DNA from: Volutella citrinella
Lineage: Eukaryota > Ascomycota > Sordariomycetes > Hypocreales > Nectriaceae
Assembly: GCA_034401135.1 (NCBI GenBank)
Contig: JAWZSP010000007.1
Span: forward strand, 2,418,001-2,482,000
Direction of reading: 5' to 3'
DNA: 64,000 nucleotides
Below, piece by piece: positions 32,813 to 44,436 of this stretch. The notes beneath the pieces are model-generated. The model ran no database searches. It was given only the letters and a program-made list of their open reading frames with translations, and was not told the DNA's origin. Numbering within the stretch: the stretch's first letter is position 1; each line of letters opens with the position of its first letter. A program made the translations under genes and the position numbers.

Positions 32813-34860
32813 TCAGACAATTGCAAAGTCCTCCTCCTCATTTCCCAGCTCCTGGACCTCACCATTCATCATGCCGTGGACATAGCACTCGCCCAAGAAG
32901 GTCCACTGGCCATCTCCCCTCGGCCGCAGCACGTACGGAGTCCTGCCCCCGTTGAGCACCACAACCTGGTCCTGCGGCTCAATCACGTCCGGGCCGATGA
33001 CGTAGAAGCCCATGGCGGTGACGGCGAACTTGCGGTACCGCGAGACGAGCGTCGCCTCGTGGCTCCACTTGAAGGCATCGCCCTGGGTCGCCAGATCCCG
33101 CAGCTCGGGGGCGACGACGTCGGAGCCGCCCTCGGCGCGCACGAGGTAGGCGGCGCCGTGGGCCATCCACTCTTTCTGCGGCACGGCGGCGTACTCGCGG
33201 GAGCGATCGAGCCCGGCGCACCCGTTTGTCAGCGTCTGGACGAGGGCGAGGAAGGCGGGGCCGCCGTTGCGGTAGCGCTGGGCCAGCGTGAAGCGGCGGA
33301 AGCGGCACACGTCGTGCCACAGCCTCTCGATGGCGAGGCGCCGGCCGGGCTGCTGGCCGAACTGGAATGCATGGCTCTGAAGCGTAAAGGACCGCCGCAT
33401 CACGACATCGACCCGGCGGCCCCTGATGTGCAGCGTGCGGGTGGCGTCGTCGATCCGGAGCTGCGGCTTCGTGTCACCGGCCGCGCGGTGCGGGCTGGAC
33501 GGCGTGTCGAGTACATGCAGAGGCACGATGCGCCAGTCCGGGACCCACGATGGCAGCGGCGGCTCTGGTGTGTCCGGGACACCAGCAGCCGCAGACGAGG
33601 CCGGAGCGGGGCCGGGAGACGGGGACGGGGACGGGACGGGAGACGGGGTGGGGTTCGGGGCGGCTTCCGGTGCAAGAGCCCGAAAGGGGGCGGCGACGGC
33701 ATGGTTCCGCGAGCCGCGGCTGAGACGGCCCCGGTACGAAGAAGGCACGGCGTGGCATGTGGAGAGAAGCTGCAGCGTCGCGGTGCCCCGGAGCTCGCGG
33801 ACGGCGACGTCGTAGTAGATGTCGTGGACAGGGCGGCTGTAGTCGACCACGAGGTCCTCGAGGTGTTCACTGGCGCTTGCAGCCCGCAGCGAGTAGTGGC
33901 CCAGGAAGGCGTACACGTGGTCGCGCGGGTCCTTGGCCAGCAGGTGGCGGGCGCGGTGCAGCTCGTAGATGAAGTTGCCGCGGTTGTGGTCGACGTCGTA
34001 GTCCTCGTCGGGCTCGACGAAGCGTCGGTACAGGTAGCGGATGTTGGGCGTCAGCACGGCGAAGCGCGACCGCAGCAGGTGGTAGTGCTGGTTGAGCACG
34101 CCGGCCACGAGCGAGAGCACCTCCCAGTCGACCTCGGCCTGGCCCCAGTACAGCGTTGCGTTTGCCGTGGTTCCAATCTCCTGGACGATCCAGATGCGGT
34201 TGAACTGCGACGGCGTCAGCAAGACAATTCTTCTTCCATCAACATGAAGACGAGGAATGAGCTCACCCATGGCAGCTTGGTCAGCTTCGAAAACGGCACC
34301 CACGGATCCCGCTTCTGCCACCGCAGCTCCTCCGAGTGCGCCCTCCGGAAGGCATCGTGCTGGTCCTCGTCGACAAAGACGCCGTGCAGATGATGGATCA
34401 TGCTCATAGCGTCCCAGGCCACGCCCTCGTCGTCGGGCCCCAGCCACACCAAGACGTGCTGCGCGCCCTTGTAAATGGCGTTCATCAGGCCGACCTGCTG
34501 GCTGCGCTCCGCAATGTCGTCCTGGTTGATGCACAGCTGGTCCGCCCACAGCCGTCGCGCCCCCGTTTGGAGCCGCATCCGTCGCAGCGCCGACTCGATG
34601 CTCGGCGTCAGTTGCAGCGCCTGCCCGTCGCAGAGCATCGTGGAGCTGCGCCGCGACTCGGTGCCCCAGACGTACGAGATGGCCTCGTACTGCGGCGACG
34701 CGGACAGAGGCTCCATGCTGAGGCTGCCCACCAGCGGCTCCTCGCCGACCCCGGGCGCCAGCGTCAGGATGCGGATCGTGCCATTGTCTTCAAACGGCGT
34801 GTAAATGTAATTCGTTAATCTGACCTTGAACGGCGTGCTGAGGTAACGCACTTCTGCCAT
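32813..34860 (-). CDS. HET-domain (heterokaryon incompatibility-type) protein
   Basis: HET-domain proteins are fungal allorecognition and cell-death effectors or relatives. My model is complement(join(32813..34204, 34267..34860)) with one 62-nt phase-0 intron that restores the family-like KLPWFNRIWIVQE, giving 661 aa. The start MAEVRYLST fits; longer upstream starts add only low-complexity sequence. HET motifs are YEAISYVWG (58-66), RLWADQLCINQDDIAERSQQ (103-122), IYKGAQHVLVWLGPDDE, and WFNRIWIVQEI. A DPRDHVYAFLG-type segment follows, then a Pro/Ser repeat (PSPVPSPSPSPGPAP) encoded by G/C runs, then a C-terminal domain ending in FYVIGPDVIEPQDQVVVL and GECYVHGMMNGE, which I believe recurs in HET proteins. 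No STAND/NLR or lipase domain is attached. The immediate partner gene of a classical incompatibility pair is not visible. Confidence 0.9.
33608..33660 (+). repeat. G-run tract inside the HET-domain gene
   Basis: The plus (template) strand has nine separate runs of three or four G within 53 nt, spaced by 1-4 nt. They encode the Pro/Ser-rich linker of the HET protein on the opposite strand. Such spacing meets the usual G-quadruplex pattern; folding in vivo is inference. Confidence 0.7.
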
Positions 34861-35635
34861 CGTCTCCGGCTCGACGTCCCTGGCTGTCGAGTCCGAGTCG
34901 ATGGGATGGGGCGGTGGGTGGTGAAGGGGGTGGAGTGAGTGACTCGGGTTGCTTATGGCTCTTCGGTTTGAGATAATCCGCCGACAGAGGAGGGCGCTGC
35001 TCGACGAAGGCACTTTTGTTGCAGCATCTCTGGCAACACATCGAAGGGGCCCAAGTGCCTTGTCCCGGATGCCCATACCTACTGTCTCGCCGAGAACAAG
35101 GGCAAAGACTTGAGCACGAGGCGTCTTTCAAGAAGGCCTCCTTCATATCACCCAACACAGCCTCGTGCAGAATCGTGGGGCGACAGTGGATCTGGGCCTG
35201 GCCCCCCAGACTCCGTCCCCTTTGGCTTCCAGGTTCAGTCCGGCTAGCGCTTCACGTACATTGTCCAATGGGACTATCCTAGTAGAAGGCCATAGCTATC
35301 ACAGCAGGGGTCACAGTGAGGTAAACACGTCTTTAATGGCAAATAGTATTGAGAAATGTCTCTGGATTTCGTATAATAAAGTGGCATTTTGCCTTCCCGT
35401 CTATCTACTTAGCTTATACACACCCCCGTGTCGTCACTCGTCATTTCGCCGGCTTCCCGCCAACATAACATGCAGAATAAAATGAATTCACCTTGCGCAG
35501 GTGTTAGATCCTTTGATATACCCGGAAACGCCATCCCAGTCCCGTTGCCCCAAGTTTGTTGATATGCACAATGGATTACAAATGAAATAGAACCCTCGGT
35601 TTTTCGCCCTGAAAACACATAAACTGAGGAACATC
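34861..35635. other. HET-gene promoter / bZIP gene 3' flank
   Basis: No gene is visible. It holds the upstream region of the HET-domain gene and the AT-rich 3' UTR of the bZIP gene, both on the minus strand. Confidence 0.55.
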
Positions 35636-37398
35636 TTACAAGCCCAGGGTCATGAGCTCTAGGCGAGACACGACAGCGTCGGCACTGGCGCTGATGCGTT
35701 GCACACGAGCCATGGCGAACGCAGCAGCAGCCTCTTCCTCGCTAGCGTCGACAAGCTCGTACCGCGCGAACATCTTCTCTGACTCAATACCGCCAAAGAG
35801 ATCAACGTGCGATAGGCATTCGGTGTCGAGCTCCTTGGGCTCCTCAGCGGTGGTGGCAGGTTCCGAGTGGAACAGGGCAAACTCAGGGTCGGATTCAAAT
35901 GCGGTATCAACAGGGGCAGCTTCGACGGGCTCAGGAGCCTTCTCGATGGGGCGCTCGATGACGGGCATCTCGACCTTCTCCTCATCGGCGTCAAAGGTGG
36001 GCTCGACAAAGTTGGACGTCTTGCCGGACAGGACAGCAGTGTCAATAGCAGCGGGGACCTCGGGGGTGTCAACCATGAACACCTGAGGCTGGAAGTTGTA
36101 GGCGCCATTGTCGAGGCTGAGCATGGAAAAGTCCATGGGCTGCTCGGGAATCATGGCCATGCCAATCTGCTGCTGGGATTGCTGGGAGTTGTAGGGGTTC
36201 ACGTCCTTGGGCATCTGGCGTTGATCCTGCTCCTGGGGCTCCGTCTTGACCTGCTGGGTCTGAGGGACGGCGTTGGGGTTGCTGCTCAGGGTGTCCAGGA
36301 AGTTGGAGAAGGAAGCCGAGGAAAGAAGCATGCGGGTCAGGTCAGACAGGCGCTTGTTCTCCTCCATGAGGGCGCGGTTCTGGGTGCGCAGGTCACCATT
36401 TTCGTTGACCTTGTTGGCAATCTCTGCTTCAAGCTGCGAGATGTATTCTATGACGGTTGTCAGTATAAAATTATTGTCATGGCTGGTGATGCGGGAGTCA
36501 ACTTACCCTTGCGGCGGGAGCGGAAAGCTCGGGCAGAAACCTTGTTGCGAAGCTGTCGGCGCTCCTTGCTGCTAAGCTTCTTGCCCTCTTCAGAAGCAAG
36601 AAGTCGCTCGTCCTCGTCCATGTCGTCCTCGTCCTTCCTGGAACGGGGCATGTTGGGCGCGGGGCTCTGGCCCTGAGCCTCGGGAGAGGCAGGCTTAGCT
36701 CGCATCGAGTTGAGGAGCTGCGTGATCTTTTGCTCGACAATGGGGTCGGAAGGCTGAGGAGCCTTGCGAGCCTTGGCGCCAGCGGGCGCAGCCTGTCGTT
36801 GGGCGACGACTTGCTGCTGGATGAGCTGCTGCTGCTGTCGCTGCTGGGCCTGGGCCTTGGCGAGAGCAGCCTGGGAGTGAGCGCCAGGCCACAGGCGGCC
36901 GACGTTGCCGTTCTGGGTGGGCAGAACGGGAGGCGAGGGCAGGCTGGACTCGCCCTCGATGTTGCTGGGGTTAACAGTGAAGAACTGCTGGGAGTCGACG
37001 GGAGACTCAAAGTCCATCTCCATGGCATTCTGAGCCGGCGAGGTGTTGAAATCGAACAGATCGTTCTCGGGGCTGAGGTTGGTGAGATAGTCCAGGTTGC
37101 CAAACTCCTGGTATCCTGTGTTGTTTGTCTGGTTCACGGCCATGGTGTTGGCGATGGCGCCGGGAACGAAGCCGGTCTGCTGGCGGTACATGTCATAGTT
37201 GTGACTGGGGCCGCTCAGGGCCTGGGTGGTGCTGGCGAGGGCGGGAGTCGTCACGGCAGCAGAGACGGGGCTGGCGAAGGTAGGTTTGGTAGTGGCAGCC
37301 GGCGACACCGAAGACGATGGCGATTGATAATTTGAGACGGCATCGTACTCTGTGAGATCGAGAAGGGCGTCGAGATCGACGTTTTGGGACATTGTCAT
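35636..37398 (-). CDS. bZIP transcription factor
   Basis: This is a nuclear DNA-binding regulator. My model is complement(join(35636..36447, 36507..37398)) with one 59-nt intron, giving 567 aa from the ATG at 37398 (MTMSQNVDLDALLDLTEYD). Residues ~276-298 form the basic region (ERRQLRNKVSARAFRSRRKE), with the bZIP signature Asn-x7-Arg. The zipper has heptad residues L, K, L, L, L, L (QLEAEIANKVNENGDL.. ALMEENKRL..). The N-terminal half is Ser/Thr/Asn/Gln rich with a Gln cluster (~210-230). The C-terminal half is acidic and resembles activation domains. The intron falls exactly at the basic region/zipper boundary (RRK|EYISQL). I cannot assign it to a named regulator; the long C-terminus after the zipper argues against a GCN4/CPC1 type, which ends at the zipper. 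Confidence 0.9.
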
Positions 37399-40300
37399 GT
37401 CGTCGGGTTGTGGTGGGTGTTAGCGTGAGGTTGGATGAGCGCCGAGGGCGACGAGCGGCGGCGATGAGCGACTGGTTTGAGGATTTGTCAGGATGGTCGC
37501 AGTCGTATCGTGGGATGCCAAGTGATGAAGCAGATGTATCGCTCGATTAAAAGAGGAGAGATGGTTGCTCGATGGTTTGAATAGTTCGAGGAAGAATGAA
37601 GAGAGAGAGGCCAAGCCAGGCAGAAACTGGGGGGGGCAAGTTTCTATGAATGGAATGGGAGCCTTGGTTGGGGGTACGTACCGGGGGAGCCCCTAACAGC
37701 CACAGATGGAGCAGGTGGATCGGTTACCGGGAAGCCTTTGAAAAGCACCGAAAGCCACTGACGGGCCAGTGGAATGGCCCTGGAACGCCCGCCGCAGCAC
37801 AGAAGACCGGGGCGCTGGGTGTGACCCCGGCTGGGCTCTGGCGCCCCTAGGCCGAGGTGAGCCAAGGATGGGCAAAGGCGCCAGGGCCTTGGCCGTAAAG
37901 GCAGGGATCCGCCGTCAGGGCACCGACGGAGGACGCGTCAGCTCGCTTTCGACTTGGCAAGCCGAGCAGCGAATGGGCGCACGCGCCGGGTGCCGAGCAC
38001 TCCAACTGCGACAGATTGGGGCTCGTCCTCGCTTTCGCTGCGGCCTGCGATGACGACGCCCGCCTGCCGGTTTGGGCCATGCCGCAGGCTGTGATCTGAT
38101 AGCTGAGGGCCCGCTGCGTGTCCTCCTAGCGCTCAACGTTGCGGCGCGCTCTGGTGCCGCTGAGCGAAGAGGCGGGGGCAGAGGCCATCGTCACAGCCCA
38201 GCGCCCACACAAACACAGAAAGGTGACCGCCGTCATGCTCGTTCCAGCAGAGGCCGTCGCCAAAAACACACCATCCATCCCGTGGCCGTCATTTCGAGCA
38301 AGCCTCCCGTTAGGCTGACGAATTCCTGAACATCGAGGCCGCGACGCCTGCGCTCAAAGCAGTCAAGCCCCAAGTCGACACAAGCAGGTGATGACACCTT
38401 GGCCTGCTGGTGGGATGCATCTGTTGTCCACCGCCATGCCCATGCCCATCCGTGCTGACCAAATAACACGGCATATTATCCTCTACCTCACCTAGCCCTG
38501 CGCTATCAATGCCCAGCAACGAGCCGTTGCCAGCATATGTGGCCCAACTCGCTCTTCCAGCTCCAGGCAGCCGATATCCAGTCGATGTGATACCCACGCT
38601 TCGCGTTTGTTTCCCTGCCCTGTCATGTCTTGTCCACTCAGAGGTGCAGTACCGAGGCCAAGCTGTTGTATTGATGGAATGCAACCCGACGTCGACGACT
38701 GACTGCTCTTGTGCCGGTGATACCGCGCGTCCAACTGCGTACCTCGTACAGACTTGACCTACATCACCAACAAACATTCGACAGCCCTCACATCTGCTCA
38801 CCAAAGGCGATGACAGCCAACGGCTAATGCTGCCGGGTACGTACCCTGGCCTGACATGGCTCCAAGTACCAGTACTGTGGCCGCGGCGCCTGCAAGTGTT
38901 CTTCCCCACACAACTCTCAGCTTCCCCATGTGCCTGTACTCGGCCCTTGAGTTGCGCCGAGTGTGGCTGTACAGCCCCTCAGAGCGGGAGGGGATATCCA
39001 AAGCTTAGGTTCCTCTTAACTTGCTCACTGACCCTCCATCTCACCACCAGCCTGTGAGAAATGCCCGTCATTTCCGTTGCTCGCGCTACGAGCCGGACGA
39101 TCGCATTGGTCTAACATCCCGTTTTGGCCACTGGGATTGCTGGAGCGCCTGCAAAGTTGGGCGTCTCTTGCGACACTCTCTTATGCGAGCCCTTGGCTCC
39201 CTCCCGCTCCGGCACCAACAGGACCTCAATGTCAAACATTCTAAGCCCAGATCCCAAGGCAAGGTCTTCCCGCCTCTGGGATCACCTCGACATGTCATAC
39301 CCACAGCTTCATCAAACGAACCAGGGCTTGACAAGGGCTATCGCTGTCTGAGTCGCTTGGCTGTCTTTCTTCATTCCCAACTGATACCCGTCGCTCGATC
39401 GAGATAACTCAGCGGGCTTGTCGCCCTGTAGCGGCACGCTATTGAAGCCGCCACTCGTGCGGTCGCCATTGCACTGCCACCACCAAGGACCACCACCACC
39501 ACCCCAGCCGCCCTCGGAAGAACACTACCCCTTCGTGTTCAGATTGCTCTTGCGATTTGCGACCGACGCTCTGACCGGCTCTGGTCGCTACTATCCGAAG
39601 GACAAGCCAACTACGTATGATTTTTATTAGTGGCACGGTCAACACACTGGCCGCACTGTGGGGCCGTAGGCAACGTAGATGCCATGCCATCCCATCTTTG
39701 GATGCGGGCTCTCCGTCGGCCAAGGCCCAGAGCGGCTTGTGGGAGACTGGCATATGATGAAACGCCCACCCGCTCACCGGAGCCTTTTGTCTCGTGCTGG
39801 TTACAGGCTTTCGATAGGTGCCACCGCACAGAACGACGGAGTGACGTATCCAGCCGAATGCTGCCGTCGCACAAAAATAGAACGGGCCAGTCCTATTAGG
39901 GCCTGTGCTCGCCTTGAGACTCATACTTTGAGAGTGCCACCGGCTCCTGTTAGCCACATCCCGACATGTGTTCGAAACAGGACACTACCCAGCGGTCGCA
40001 CGATTGCCACAAACAATTGGCTGGAATGGATTTTCCCTACGTTTCGGGTCTTCAAACAATGTTGTTTCCGCGTGGAGGATTTGTGCGATCATGTCAGCGA
40101 CGCGGTCGGCCTGGAAAACATCCTCAGACCCCGAGAGCCTGCCTCGGCCTCGTTGCATGAACAAAGTGGCCACAGCGTTGGTCCGTGTTATGTGGTATTG
40201 TGCCCTTGCTAGTCAGTTGTCGGCACTGCCACGGCAAATCTTCAGGAGAGTGGAATTTTGGAAAGGCATACACGCCTCTGGGGCTGCCCATGCTCATTCA

Positions 40301-41205
40301 GGAGAATAGTGCGGCGATCACTTGAAATTAGCAATATTGCTTCACGCTGCATGGATCCGACAGGGCATTCGCGAGCCAAAGATTCCAGAATGATCAGAAG
40401 CTTCTAAGCCCCGCATATTATTAAGATGTGCAGGCCAAAATAAGGACAACGGGGAGAAGCCTTTCAGCTTGCCAAGGGCATAGCACCGCCATCATAGTAA
40501 AGCATGTAAGAACTGAGCCACTCCGTCCTATATCACCAAGCATGCACCACGGATGCTCGGGGGCGAATGTTGAAGGCAGTGCTGGGCTGCGCTCCCTTCG
40601 CTCCACGTGATCGAACCTGCCACCAGTTGCACCACAGTCACGTGGCAAGAATAGTTGCACCAGACCCCGTGACTTACCCAGTGATTCTCAGCCTGATGCT
40701 GCCCAGCCTGATGCTGCCCAGCCTGGTGCTGCCAGATCAGATGAACAACTAGCCAGTCGCAGGAGATTCCCATCCACCTGCATCTGCATCTGCGCTTCCG
40801 TCGGCGCCCTACCAGTGCGCGCCCAACGGTACGCGTGCCCGATTACCTTCCGCCCGGTCTCTGTCGCTGCAGCGTGTCGTTGGATCATCTCTCACTTCTC
40901 GACTAAGACGATCGAGCTCAGGTGCATCTTGTGACAAAGAGACGGCCTTGGCTTCCCTATCGGCTGCAAGCTGCCTTAATTCAGGCTGCCTTCTTCATCC
41001 TCACCCCACTTAATTTGTACTTTCAGGATCCCGGACCTCGGGAGGGGTTTCTCCAGGAGAGCCTCTGATTCGGGCTCTCTACCTTCATCGCAGTATCCCT
41101 TGGTCGCGATTCGCGCTCCGCTTTATTGCACCGTGTTTCCTCTTCTCTCAACCGGGCCCATATACTTTCCAAGTATGGTAAGCTAGCTGGTCAGAACTGT
41201 GTGAT
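37399..41205. other. 3.8-kb gene-free divergent region
   Basis: This holds the promoters of the bZIP gene (minus) and the DUF2293 gene (plus). I found no convincing ORF on either strand. A triple 15-bp tandem repeat at 40689-40733 is the only ordered repeat I noticed. Long 5' leaders with upstream ORFs for the bZIP gene are plausible but unproven. Confidence 0.5.
40689..40733. repeat. 15-bp tandem repeat, three copies
   Basis: The unit CAGCCTGATGCTGCC occurs three times head to tail; the third copy has one A-to-G change. It lies about 0.5 kb upstream of the DUF2293 start codon. It is a minisatellite-like repeat with no known function. Confidence 0.85.
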
Positions 41206-43900
41206 ATGGGGAGAGAGAAACGGAATTTACCCGCCGCTGTGGCGGGAGGTCCGAAGGAACGCCATAGGCGGGCCCAACGATCGCAGTACGATCCCAAGGC
41301 ACCCGCCCCGGAAGGCTTCGTGGCCAAGCCAGCTATTCCCAAGTCAAGATATCACTCGTACTTCGAACTAGTCGACAATGCAGACAAGAAAAAGAAGCTG
41401 GAGTACAAGGTACATGTCAAGACTCCTCGTCCATGACCCCTCACTCACCAGATCCAGATCACATCCGAGAAGAAACCGCCTCCAGGCTTCGAGTTTGTTC
41501 CTATGGGAAATCCTGAACTAACCAAGGCCTGCAAGGAGCTGTCTCGCGAGAAAGATGCCATGATTTTTATTGTTTCGGTAGTCCTACCCCCCTACCCCAC
41601 AGACACGGAATTATCCTGAGCATAGCCAACTAACCCTTGCTTGCTCAAGAATTCAAAAGAAGAAGATCCCAATCATCTCGCTCATCAAGTCCATCGAATA
41701 GGCCACCATATCAGAGAAACAATTGTCGAAGAAGCCCGCGCTTGCCTGGGAGAAAGCTTACACCATCATCAAGCCCCGGGCTCGGGCGGCTCGCCAGAAC
41801 CCATTCCTGAGTCCCAGGAAGAGTACAATGCCCAAGTTGATGCTGCCCTTCGTGACTTATTTCCAAGGATTCCCAACACTGATCGCCAGGAGATCATCGA
41901 GCATGCATTCAGAAGAGTTTGTCCCCCTAGATATGGTGAGTTGAACTACGCTCTGACCGGGCCACAGGGCACAACCTTCAAAGGAGAAAAGCCGGTAGGA
42001 CTTTCCGAGGATATCACCCTCGCTCGACGAGTCCAGCTGGCGGTGCTCGCTCACATTCGCCACTCGCATACCCGGTATGACACCTTGCTAAAGGAAACAA
42101 CGTGGCAAAATGCTCGAAAGGTTGTTGAACGCCTATGTCTTGATACTCTCGTCAAGTGGCGAGGTGATGAAGAGAATGGACGGGACCAACTGGACGAAAT
42201 TTTGAGAGAAGTGGTTGTAATTTCCGACTCCGAGGATGATGACTCAAGCGCGGAAACCGAAGAATCTTCCGTTGAAGAGAGCGAGCTTCCCCCTCAAAGA
42301 AGCAGGCCCAGTTTGGTTTTGAGTAATCCACCTAGTCCCGCTGGCCCAGGATTTCTTCGCTCCCCCAAACCAGCCCACCTCAAGAGTGGCCCGTTGACGC
42401 CCAGGGCCAACGGCAAGGTGACGAAGCATAAACGTAAAACTTCCGCAGAAAAGAAAGGACAGCGAGGATTCAAACGGTATCAAAACGCCTGGCAGGAGGC
42501 GGTGCGGCGCTATCGGAACGAGCACCCAGATCCACCACCGTCTTTGGACCGAACTCGTGGTTTCGCAGTTGTTCAAGACATGGCTACTCCCAACGACGGG
42601 CAATATGTACGAAGCGACATGCTAGACACACGTCCTTTGCAGGTGCGATCTCAGATTGCAGGCCCTGCGCCGAATCAGCATGGATTCGTCTCGCAAGTTC
42701 CTGTCCCCTACAGACAACCTGAAGCGCTGCACCCACGGCGCTCGTACTCCCCGCGCCCCCGGCCGTCTGCCTTCATGAAGCTACCGTCCCCTCTGCATGA
42801 CACGCAGCACGGATCCAATACCCCGCTCCGGCCTCTGTCGATAGCAACCGATCGTCTGCAGCCAGACATGCTGGTCCGCTCTATCGAACATTCCTCTCCA
42901 GACTCCAGGAGGCCATCTTTCATCCGTGCAGTACCTCCTAGAAGGCAGGATGTGCTGGATCAGACTTCATCTGGAAATCTCTCCCCGTCTATAAGTATGA
43001 TAATGCGGGATGAGCCTTTGAGAAGAGTGACCAGTGGCCAGCACCCCACGGCAGCAGGTAAGATTCTTGTCAAATACGCGGATGGTCACTACGGTGAAAT
43101 GACGAACGTGCCTCACGGCATTCGTGAACCACCTGGTGAAGTACCAGGTCCATCTTACAGTGGCTATCATATGCCTATTCCTGCCCATAGCCGCGGACCT
43201 CAAGACCATGACCAGCTTCCCCCCTCAAGGATGCCTATGCGCAACGCAGGCACACTGCCACCCCTCCGTTCAAACCCTGGCATCATGGAAAACAGAGGTA
43301 GCTTTTATGAGAGGGTTCCAGAGCCAGCGATATACAGCCGCGGGGAGCCTCACCATCCTGGAACTGGCCTGTACCCTCATCCGCCGCCTCCTCTGGCTCG
43401 GGCCCCGGAAAGTCACCGCGTAGAGCCTTGGCCTCCTGAGCCGCGCCACAGCGCAGACAGGCAAAATGGGATGGGAATCATACCCATAGTTGGAGCCACA
43501 CATTTCCCGCCGCCTTCTCGGCAGCGTATCACTTTGGCTGAGCCTATTCGGTTTCAGCATCCAACACGGCCACATCTCGAGTACACAGGAGGCCCATATG
43601 CAGATTCAGGGCCGCAGCACCAGCAGATACCCGGGCCGGATCCCCGCTTAGCACGATCCAACGTACCTGAGTTCCCCCCGGCTCGAGAGTTGTAAGTAGA
43701 ACGGGACTGCCTTGACTCAAAACATGGAACGAAGACGGCTAAATTCACCTAGACGCTTACAACCGCCGCCGGCTGGTGGTAATGGCCAGCCTGGGTCCTA
43801 CCGGAACGAAACATTCGACTCGGAGAACCGTTACGGGAACGCACAACCACCAACCTATCACCATGTACAACAATCCGACAACATAATTATCCTTGATTGA
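41206..43900 (+). CDS. DUF2293-domain protein
   Basis: This is a fungal protein of unknown function. My model is join(41206..41409, 41452..41577, 41650..43691, 43753..43900) with introns of 42, 72 and 61 nt, all in phase, giving 839 aa. The N-terminus is basic (MGREKRNLPAAVAGG). The DUF2293 domain spans about residues 172-265, with VDAALRDLFPRIPNTDRQEI and the typical VLAHIRHSHTRYDTLLKE. An acidic patch (ISDSEDDDSSAETEES) and a basic nuclear-localisation-like patch (KVTKHKRKTSAEKKGQ) follow. The C-terminal ~450 residues are Pro/Arg/Ser/His rich and probably disordered. The last exon replaces an early TAA with 49 residues ending in IIILD; the splice phase fits, but this final junction is the least certain. 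A nuclear role is inferred only from the charged patches. Confidence 0.82.
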
Positions 43901-44436
43901 TGATATTCACCTCTACTAGGAGGATCCAGACGCAAGCATTTCGGCGGAGTTGGTATTTGAGTGATGATTGAGCGTAGAGGCGTTCAAGGGGCATCGCACT
44001 TGATTCTAAGGTTACGGCATCGGTGGATGGAAGTGTCTGTTTCTAGCATTTTTGTCCTCTCTTTTTTTTTTCGGTTTGGACCTCCCAGCCTTGCTCGTGT
44101 TCCCTAGAGGAATTCTCATGTTGGAATGATACCCAGTGCGCCTGAAACAGTACGGACGGAATGTCAGGGATTCGACATATTAGAGAGACAGTCGCGTGGA
44201 TATGTACCTGCATCGGAGCCACGGCAAGCTGTGGCTCAGGATCATTGGTTCCCAATCTCATTTGATTCTGTCCAAGTTTGTGCTGAGCCCTGTGAAATGG
44301 CTAAATGGAATGTGCTGCATGATCATTTGGCTACATATACTTTTGGAAAAACTATCATGAAACCAGCGCCCCGGACCTTGAAGTCTAACTACTATATCGA
44401 ATGGGTATAACTGAGCAACTGGGAAACAGAGGCCTG
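43901..44436. other. Convergent intergenic region
   Basis: This lies between the stop codons of the DUF2293 gene (+) and RRP12 (-). It contains a T9 run around 44062-44070 and no supported gene. Confidence 0.55.

Noticed and set aside
32876..34393. 505-codon plus-strand ORF antisense to the HET gene
   Set aside because: A GC-rich shadow frame; the opposite strand has clear HET motifs, and this ORF has only low-complexity Gly/Arg/Val sequence.
40605..40660. Possible tRNA 3' half (GGTTCGATCAC on the minus strand)
   Set aside because: T-loop-like string only; no matching acceptor stem, D-arm or anticodon arm could be folded by eye.
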